Program-made: the position numbers and the translations under genes
From: Planotetraspora phitsanulokensis
Lineage (GTDB): Bacteria > Actinomycetota > Actinomycetes > Streptosporangiales > Streptosporangiaceae
Length of the DNA stretch: 64,000 nt
Direction: 5' to 3'
Assembly: GCF_016863295.1 (NCBI RefSeq)
Contig: NZ_BOOP01000013.1
Location: 248,001 to 312,000, forward strand
Part shown: positions 58,962-64,000 of the stretch, piece after piece
How the letters are laid out: the number at the start of each line of letters is the position of its first letter
Numbering within the stretch: position 1 is the first letter of the stretch
Notes under the pieces: model-generated
The model's database searches: none
Seen by the model: the letters and a program-made list of their open reading frames with translations, nothing else
What the model was told of the DNA's origin: nothing

Positions 58962-60034
58962 CCGCCACCCGCATCACCGTCCGGGGCGAGAGCCCCTACG
59001 ACGTCGTCGTCGGCACCGGCGTCCTGGGCGAGCTGCCCGGACTGCTGGCCCCGAGCGTGCGGACGGTGGCGGTGGTGCATCCGGCGAGCCTGCCCGAGAT
59101 CTCGCGGCCGGTGTGCGGGGTGCTGGAGGCGGCAGGGCTCGAGGTGGTCTCCCTGCCGGTCCCCGACGGCGAGGCGGCCAAGTCCGTCGCCGTCGCGGCC
59201 GAGTTGTGGTCGGCGTTCGGCCGGTACGGCGTCACGCGGTCCGACGCGGTCGTGGGCGTCGGCGGGGGAGCGACCACCGACCTGGCCGGTTTCGCCGCGG
59301 CGACCTGGCTGCGCGGCGTGCAGGTGGTGCAGGTGCCGACCACGCTGCTGGCGATGGTCGACGCCGCCGTCGGAGGCAAGACCGGCATCAACACCCCCGA
59401 GGGCAAGAACCTCGTCGGCTCCTTCCACCCACCCGCCGGCGTCCTGTGCGATCTGGCGACGCTGGTGAGCGTGCCCCGCCAGGACTACGTCGCCGGGCTC
59501 GCCGAGGTGATCAAGGGCGGCTTCATCGCCGACCCGACGATCCTCATGCTCATAGAGGACGACCCGGCCGGCGCCTGCACTCCGGAGGGCGGCCACACCC
59601 GCCAGCTGATCGAGCGGAAGATCCAGGTCAAGGCCGACGTCGTCGGCGCCGACCTGCGTGAGAGCGGTGTGCGGGAGATCCTCAACTACGGCCACACCCT
59701 CGCCCACGCGATCGAGCGGGTGGAGCACTTCCACATCCGGCACGGGGAGGCCGTGGCGATCGGCCTCGTGTACGCGGCCGAACTGTCCCGCCTCGACGGC
59801 CGGATCGGCAAGGACATCGTGGAGCGCACGCGGTCCATCCTCACCTCGGTCGGGCTGCCCACGGCCTACCGCAAGGAGGCGTGGCCCGAGCTCCGCGACC
59901 ACATGCGCGTCGACAAGAAGAGCCGCGGGGCGACGTTGCGCTTCGTGGTGCTCGACGGGATCGCCAAGGTCTCACGCCTGGAGAACCCGTCGGAGGAACT
60001 GCTGGAAGCGGCCTACCGGGAGGTCGGCCGATGA
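58958..60034 (+). CDS. aroB: 3-Dehydroquinate synthase
   Basis: 358 residues; NAD- and metal-dependent cyclisation of DAHP to 3-dehydroquinate. [20 protein letters not shown] near residue 90, [18 protein letters not shown] near 127, and zinc ligands in [18 protein letters not shown] and RHGEAVAIG are present. GTG start in an overlap with aroK; stop overlaps the aroQ ATG. Confidence 0.97.
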   Translation: MTATRITVRGESPYDVVVGTGVLGELPGLLAPSVRTVAVVHPASLPEISRPVCGVLEAAGLEVVSLPVPDGEAAKSVAVAAELWSAFGRYGVTRSDAVVGVGGGATTDLAGFAAATWLRGVQVVQVPTTLLAMVDAAVGGKTGINTPEGKNLVGSFHPPAGVLCDLATLVSVPRQDYVAGLAEVIKGGFIADPTILMLIEDDPAGACTPEGGHTRQLIERKIQVKADVVGADLRESGVREILNYGHTLAHAIERVEHFHIRHGEAVAIGLVYAAELSRLDGRIGKDIVERTRSILTSVGLPTAYRKEAWPELRDHMRVDKKSRGATLRFVVLDGIAKVSRLENPSEELLEAAYREVGR

Positions 60035-60465
60035 GGCCCGTGCTCGTGCTGAACGGTCCCAACCTCGGGCGTCTCGGCAGCCGTGAGCCCGACGTCTACG
60101 GCGCGCAGACCTTCGACGACCTGTCGGCCCTGTGCCGGGAGACGGGCCGGGAGCTCGGCCTGTCGGTGGAGGTCAGGCAGACCGACGACGAGGCGGAACT
60201 GGTCGGCTGGATCCACGAGGCCGCCGACTCCCGCACGCCGGTCGTCCTCAACCCGGCGGCGTTCACGCACTACTCCTACGCGCTGCGTGACGCGATCGCC
60301 CAGCGGACCGCGCCCCTGGTCGAGGTGCATCTGTCCAACCCCAGCGCTCGTGAGGAGTTCCGCCACACGTCGGTCGTGGCGGCCGTCGCGACGGGGACGA
60401 TCGCCGGTTTCGGCATGCGGTCCTATGAACTCGCACTCCGCGCCATCGCCGATACTGGTGAGTAA
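60031..60465 (+). CDS. aroQ: Type II 3-dehydroquinate dehydratase
   Basis: 144 residues. [19 protein letters not shown] at the N-terminus includes the catalytic Tyr and flexible Arg loop; [15 protein letters not shown] and [18 protein letters not shown] supply the remaining active-site residues. Removes water from 3-dehydroquinate to give 3-dehydroshikimate. Last gene of the shikimate run (ATGA overlap with aroB). Confidence 0.97.
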   Translation: MRPVLVLNGPNLGRLGSREPDVYGAQTFDDLSALCRETGRELGLSVEVRQTDDEAELVGWIHEAADSRTPVVLNPAAFTHYSYALRDAIAQRTAPLVEVHLSNPSAREEFRHTSVVAAVATGTIAGFGMRSYELALRAIADTGE

Positions 60466-60495
60466 CGACTGAAACATCAGAGCAAGGCGGGTTCG

Positions 60496-61278
60496 ATGAG
60501 CTACGGGTCATATGTCGCAATAGGAGATAGTTTTACGGAAGGCCTGAACGACCCGCTCCTCGCCGGTCCACCCGTCGGCCCTGGCCAGGTGACCCGATAT
60601 CGCGGTTGGGCCGACCGGGTCGCCGAGCGGCTGGCCGAGCGGGAACCCGGGTTCACGTACGCCAACCTGGCGATCCGCGGCAAGCTCATCGACCAGGTCG
60701 TCGAGTCGCAGGTGCCGCAGGCGGTCGAGATGCGCCCGGACCTGATCAGTTTCTGCGCGGGCGGCAACGACCTCCTCCGGCCCGGAGCCGACCCCGACCA
60801 GATGGCCAAGAAGTTCGCGTCGGCGGTGCGGACCTTGCGCGGCACCGGCGCCGAGGTCGTGCTGTTCACCGGCATGGACCCCCGGGACACGCCGATCATG
60901 CGCGTGGCGCGCGGGAAGTTCGCCGTCTTCTTCATGCACGTGCGCGGGATCGCCGACCTGTACGGCTGCCACCTGGTGGACATCTGGTCGCTGCAGCCGC
61001 TGCGGGACTGGCGGGCGTGGAGCGACGACAGGCTGCACCTGAACGCCGAGGGCCACCGCATCGTCGCGGGGAAGGTCCTCGACGTGCTCGGCGTCCCGTC
61101 GGACGACTGGCGGAAGGTCTGGCCGGCGAGGGAGAAGGTGGACGCGAAGGTCAAGCGCCGGGAGGACGTCCAGTGGGTGCGCGAGCACCTGGCCCCATGG
61201 GTCGGCCGCCGCGTGCGGGGCACGTCGTCCGGCGACGATCTCGACGCCAAGCGCCCCGGTCTGACGCCGCTCGGCTGA
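60496..61278 (+). CDS. SGNH/GDSL-family hydrolase
   Basis: 260 residues. The catalytic Ser lies in AIGDSFTEGL (residue 12), the Gly and Asn in SFCAGGNDLL near 91, and the Asp-His pair in DDRLHLNAEGHRI near 176. No signal peptide, so a cytosolic esterase or acetylhydrolase; substrate unknown. AAGGCGG lies 6 bases upstream of the ATG. It is separated from aroQ by 30 bp and could be co-transcribed. Confidence 0.9.
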   Translation: MSYGSYVAIGDSFTEGLNDPLLAGPPVGPGQVTRYRGWADRVAERLAEREPGFTYANLAIRGKLIDQVVESQVPQAVEMRPDLISFCAGGNDLLRPGADPDQMAKKFASAVRTLRGTGAEVVLFTGMDPRDTPIMRVARGKFAVFFMHVRGIADLYGCHLVDIWSLQPLRDWRAWSDDRLHLNAEGHRIVAGKVLDVLGVPSDDWRKVWPAREKVDAKVKRREDVQWVREHLAPWVGRRVRGTSSGDDLDAKRPGLTPLG

Positions 61279-61295
61279 CTTCGGCCGCTGCCGCT

Positions 61296-61307
61296 GAAAG
61301 CGCTCTC
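61296..61307. promoter_or_regulatory. LacI-like operator 1 (GAAAGCGCTCTC) at the MOSC promoter
   Basis: Near-palindrome centred on AGCGCT, the core of many actinobacterial LacI-family operators. It ends 8 bp before the TAGGCT -10 element (61316-61321), so a bound protein would block RNA polymerase. Its exact reverse complement occurs at 61385-61396. Confidence 0.5.
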
Positions 61308-61327
61308 TCGCGACGTAGGCTGGGCCG

Positions 61328-62146
61328 ATGGAACTGACGGACATCCGTGTGTATCCGCTGAAGTCCGCAGCCGGCCTCGCGCGTGAGAGCGCTTTCGTGC
61401 ATGCGTGGGGCCTCGAGGGGGACCGCCGCTGGGCCGTGATCGGCGAGGACGGCGAGAACCTGTGGCTGGGGGAGTTCCCCCGCATGGTCTCGGTGCGCGC
61501 CCGCGAGCTCGGCGACGGAGGTCTCGCGCTCTCCGCCGCGGGCCTCCCCGATCTGGCGGTGCGCCCGGCGGCCGGCCCCGCCGTTCCCGTCGGGTTCTCC
61601 GGTCTCGACCGCGCCGTGGCCGCCGACGACGCGGCGCACGCGTGGTTCACCCGGCTGCTGGGATGCCCGGCCCGGCTCGTGTGGCTGGACGATCCCCGCC
61701 GCCGCTCGGTCTCCGTCCGGCACGGCGGGCTCCCCGGAGAGGTCGTCAGCTTCGCCTGGGATGCTCCGCTGCTGCTCACCTCCACCGCCTCGTTGCGCCG
61801 GCTCGACGACTGGATCGCCGAAGAGGCGGTGGAACGGGGGGAGGAGATGCCCGGTCCGCTGTCGGTCGCCAGGTTCCGGCCCAACGTGGTCGTCGACGGG
61901 GCCGAGCCGTACGCGGAGGACGGCTGGGCCGGCGTCCGCATCGGCGAGGTGGACTTCCGCGTCTCGGAGTTGTGCGACCGGTGCGCGGTCACGACGATCG
62001 ACCCGGACACGCAGCTCAAGGGCAAGGAGCCGCTGCGGACGCTGGCCAGGCACCGCCGATGGGACGGCAGGACCTGGTTCGGCGTCCGCCTGGTGCCGAG
62101 GAACCCCGGAACCGTCCGCCTGGGGGATCCCGTCACACCTCTGTGA
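61328..62146 (+). CDS. MOSC-domain protein
   Basis: 272 residues: an N-terminal MOSC beta-barrel (TDIRVYPLKSAAGLARESAF) and a C-terminal MOSC domain with FRPNVVVDG near 180 and the candidate sulfur-carrying cysteine in LCDRCAVTTIDPDTQLKGKE near 220. This is the YcbX/mARC-like architecture, which binds molybdenum cofactor and reduces N-hydroxylated compounds. That is of interest beside a molybdenum hydroxylase locus. TAGGCT lies 6 nt before the ATG (leaderless), flanked by twin operator-like repeats. Confidence 0.88.
   Translation: MELTDIRVYPLKSAAGLARESAFVHAWGLEGDRRWAVIGEDGENLWLGEFPRMVSVRARELGDGGLALSAAGLPDLAVRPAAGPAVPVGFSGLDRAVAADDAAHAWFTRLLGCPARLVWLDDPRRRSVSVRHGGLPGEVVSFAWDAPLLLTSTASLRRLDDWIAEEAVERGEEMPGPLSVARFRPNVVVDGAEPYAEDGWAGVRIGEVDFRVSELCDRCAVTTIDPDTQLKGKEPLRTLARHRRWDGRTWFGVRLVPRNPGTVRLGDPVTPL
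61385..61396. promoter_or_regulatory. LacI-like operator 2 (GAGAGCGCTTTC) inside the MOSC gene
   Basis: Exact reverse complement of operator 1, 57 bp into the coding sequence; the centres are 89 bp apart, a distance compatible with DNA looping. Confidence 0.45.
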
Positions 62147-62298
62147 TGACGCCCCGCGACGTTGTTCGATCGCGGTTCAGAACAGATTCGCCCAGCGGAC
62201 AGGGGTAGTGGGGGGCGGCGGTCTCCTGCTCGCTCCTACGTTGGGGCCTGCTCGTGCCGGCCGGCCGGCCCGTCGAGGCGCGAGCGAGGAGAGGACCG

Positions 62299-63864
62299 AT
62301 GATTCTGAACCGACGGCGGACGGTGGCGTTCGCCGTGGCGCTGTTCGCGTCCGCGACGCTCACGCTGGGGGCGGCATCCGCGTCCACGACGACCGACGAG
62401 CACGGTGCCGCCGGGCACGAACGAGTGCGGGTGATGACACTCAACATCTTCTACGGTGGCGACGACCTCGATCTGAAGACCGGCGAGTTCTGCGCGGAGG
62501 CGAACGGGTGCCCGCAGACTCTGATGCAGATCGAACGTGCCATCACGCAGGCGCATGCCGACATCGTTGGCGTGCAGGAGCCGGAGCGGAACGTCGAGAA
62601 AATCGCGTCGGCCCTCGGCTGGTACGGAAGCAACCGGGCCCACGTGATGTCCCGGTTCCCCATCATCGACCCGCCGGGCGGCGACGGCCTGTACGTGTTC
62701 GTCGAGGTGGCTCCGGGCCGCGTCGTGGCCGTCGCCAACACGCACCTGCCGTCCGACCCCTACGGCCCGTATCTGGTCCGGGACGGCGGCACCGTGAAGC
62801 AGGTGCTCGACCTTGAGCGCGAGACCCGTCTGCCCGCCGTGCGGGACCTGGTCAAGGTGCTCCCCGCGCTGGCCCGCAAGGGCATCCCCGTCATGCTGAC
62901 CGGAGACTTCAACAGCCCCTCCCACCTGGACTGGACGCCCGCGGTCGCGGCCGAGCGGGCGGACGTCCCCTATCCGGTGAAGTGGCCGGCCAGCAGCGCT
63001 CTGGCGGCCGCGGGACTGCGGGACACCTATCGCGAGGCGCACCCGGATCCCGTCGCCGTCCCCGGTTTCACCTGGACGCCGGGCAGCCCCGAGGCCGACC
63101 CGCACGAGGTGTTCGACCGGATCGACTGGGTGCTGACCGCCGGTCCGACCCGCACGATCGACAGCACCGTGGTCGGCGAGAAGGGCGGGCCTGACGTCGG
63201 CGTGGGTGTGTCCCCCTGGCCGACCGACCACCGGGGCGTCGTGTCCACCCTGGACGTCGTGCCTGCCGTGCCTCAGGTTCTGGTGTCACCGGCCACCCGT
63301 CGCGTCACGATCGGCGAGGACCTCCCCGTCACCTACCACGCGTCCGGACGGCACGGCGAGCGTGTGGAACTGCGCGACGCGAAGGGCCGGGTCGTCTCCT
63401 CGCGCCCGACGAAGGCCGGGAGCACCGACGGCACGGTCACGTTGCCGACCAGGGGTCTGCGCCGCGGCGCTTACGACGTCGCCCTCGTCTCCGGCGGCAA
63501 GGCGGTCTCCGAGGCGCAGGTCTGGCTCTACCCCGCCGGCGAGCCGACCACGGTGTCGGCCGGCAAGAGCCGCTACAGGCAGGGTGAGCCGATCACGATC
63601 GACTGGTCGAACGCGCCCGGCATGGGTCTGGACTGGGTCTCGGTCTACGCCTGCCCGGACGGCGCGTGCACCGACACCTCCGAATATCTCGTGTACACCT
63701 ACACCGGCTCGGCAATCGAGGGACAGGCGAAGATCGGGCCGAAGTCGATCGGCGCCGACTCCTCGTGGCCGCTGGCCCCGGGCGAGTACGTGGTCAGGCT
63801 TCTGCCCGACGACGGACTGGTCTCGGTGGCGCAGTCGGCCGTGTTCACGGTGACCGAGAAGTAA
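62299..63864 (+). CDS. Secreted endonuclease/exonuclease/phosphatase-family protein
   Basis: 521 residues. Sec signal peptide MILNRRRTVAFAVALFASAT with likely cleavage near residue 29, then an EEP domain (about 42-315): VMTLNIFYGG, VGVQEPERN, VAVANTHLPSDPYGPYL, MLTGDFNSPSH and WPTDHRGVVSTLDV carry the metal and catalytic Asn, Glu, Asp and His. The C-terminal 200 residues look like two beta-sandwich domains without a known match, and end before any membrane anchor. It may be a secreted nuclease, sphingomyelinase-like enzyme or phosphatase. AGGAGAGGA precedes the ATG. Confidence 0.88.
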   Translation: MILNRRRTVAFAVALFASATLTLGAASASTTTDEHGAAGHERVRVMTLNIFYGGDDLDLKTGEFCAEANGCPQTLMQIERAITQAHADIVGVQEPERNVEKIASALGWYGSNRAHVMSRFPIIDPPGGDGLYVFVEVAPGRVVAVANTHLPSDPYGPYLVRDGGTVKQVLDLERETRLPAVRDLVKVLPALARKGIPVMLTGDFNSPSHLDWTPAVAAERADVPYPVKWPASSALAAAGLRDTYREAHPDPVAVPGFTWTPGSPEADPHEVFDRIDWVLTAGPTRTIDSTVVGEKGGPDVGVGVSPWPTDHRGVVSTLDVVPAVPQVLVSPATRRVTIGEDLPVTYHASGRHGERVELRDAKGRVVSSRPTKAGSTDGTVTLPTRGLRRGAYDVALVSGGKAVSEAQVWLYPAGEPTTVSAGKSRYRQGEPITIDWSNAPGMGLDWVSVYACPDGACTDTSEYLVYTYTGSAIEGQAKIGPKSIGADSSWPLAPGEYVVRLLPDDGLVSVAQSAVFTVTEK

Positions 63865-63886
63865 CGACCGCCCGCGGCCGACCCCG

Positions 63887-64000
63887 TCAGGCGTCCGCGG
63901 TGAGGCGCCGGAGCGCCTCGCGGACCTTGCCGGGGTCGGTCGTGCGCCAGAACGGCGGCAACGAGTTCAGCAGGAATCCGGCGTAGCGGGCCGTGACCAG
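63887..64000 (-). CDS. 3' end of an unrecognised gene at the right edge
   Basis: The last 37 codons of a minus-strand gene, ending at TGA 63887-63889. The visible tail contains VTARYAGFLLNSLPPFWRTT and a basic helical end. Codon use is typical of the genome. The family is not identifiable from this fragment. It is convergent with the secreted nuclease gene, 22 bp apart. Confidence 0.7.
   Translation of the reverse strand: MVTARYAGFLLNSLPPFWRTTDPGKVREALRRLTADA

Noticed and set aside
1-64000. tRNA, rRNA, insertion sequences or prophage genes
   Set aside because: None were recognised on either strand by eye; a dedicated tRNA or IS search was not possible.

Overview
This is a 64 kb stretch of a very GC-rich actinobacterial chromosome, most likely from the order Streptosporangiales or a close relative. 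The placement rests on third-codon-position GC, a WhiB regulator, two PknB-type receptor kinases, an IdeR/DmdR-type iron box, actinobacteria-specific families (SseB, DUF6571, TIGR03084-type DinB-fold protein) and many genes that look leaderless. The genus cannot be fixed from the sequence. No rRNA, tRNA, insertion sequence, prophage or CRISPR array was seen.

Layout. 1-2.3 kb: assimilatory sulfate reduction on the minus strand (ferredoxin sulfite reductase, a 50-residue zinc ribbon, and APS/PAPS reductase running off the left edge). 2.5-6.3 kb: a Cys-rich mini-protein, a DinB-fold protein, a YihY/BrkB membrane protein and a receptor Ser/Thr kinase. 6.36-9.9 kb: a ZTP riboswitch controlling glyA, a palindromic intergenic repeat, rsgA with an apparent leader-peptide attenuator, and a phosphoribosyltransferase. 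10-20 kb: WhiB, an iron-box-controlled sucrase/ferredoxin-like protein, glpD divergent from an alkyl-DHAP-synthase-like oxidase, a metallophosphoesterase, a Pol I-like polymerase and a second receptor kinase.

20-38.5 kb is a nitrogen-heterocycle catabolic region: DUF2877-FdrA-DUF1116 (the AllH/AllF/AllG oxamate carbamoyltransferase families), a divergent PucR activator, a UraA-type NCS2 permease, a three-subunit molybdenum hydroxylase, CoxG, and ATP-dependent hydantoinase subunits HyuA/HyuB. A cytochrome bd oxidase (cydBA), read on the minus strand, sits inside it. At 53.9-56 kb, carbamate kinase and a barbiturase/cyanuric-acid-hydrolase-family ring-opening amidohydrolase form an operon. Together they could encode uptake of uracil, oxidation to barbiturate, ring opening to ureidomalonate, phosphorolysis to carbamoyl phosphate and ATP recovery. 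The last steps are inference, based on ureidomalonate being the one-carbon homologue of oxalurate.

38.6-43.7 kb is an accessory block: a secreted GH24-type lysozyme divergent from a LuxR regulator, a WXG-like protein, a lipoprotein and a DUF6571 protein. 44-53.8 kb: a CaiB-type CoA transferase coupled to a fused carboxyltransferase, two unrecognised coupled genes, a nitrilase-family amidase, a DUF418 membrane protein, a TrkA-N/RyR-domain protein, an aminotransferase and a sulfotransferase. 56-60.5 kb: SseB, prepilin peptidase and the shikimate operon aroC-aroK-aroB-aroQ. 60.5-64 kb: an SGNH hydrolase, a MOSC protein flanked by twin LacI-like operators, a secreted EEP-family nuclease/phosphatase, and the tail of an unrecognised gene at the right edge.
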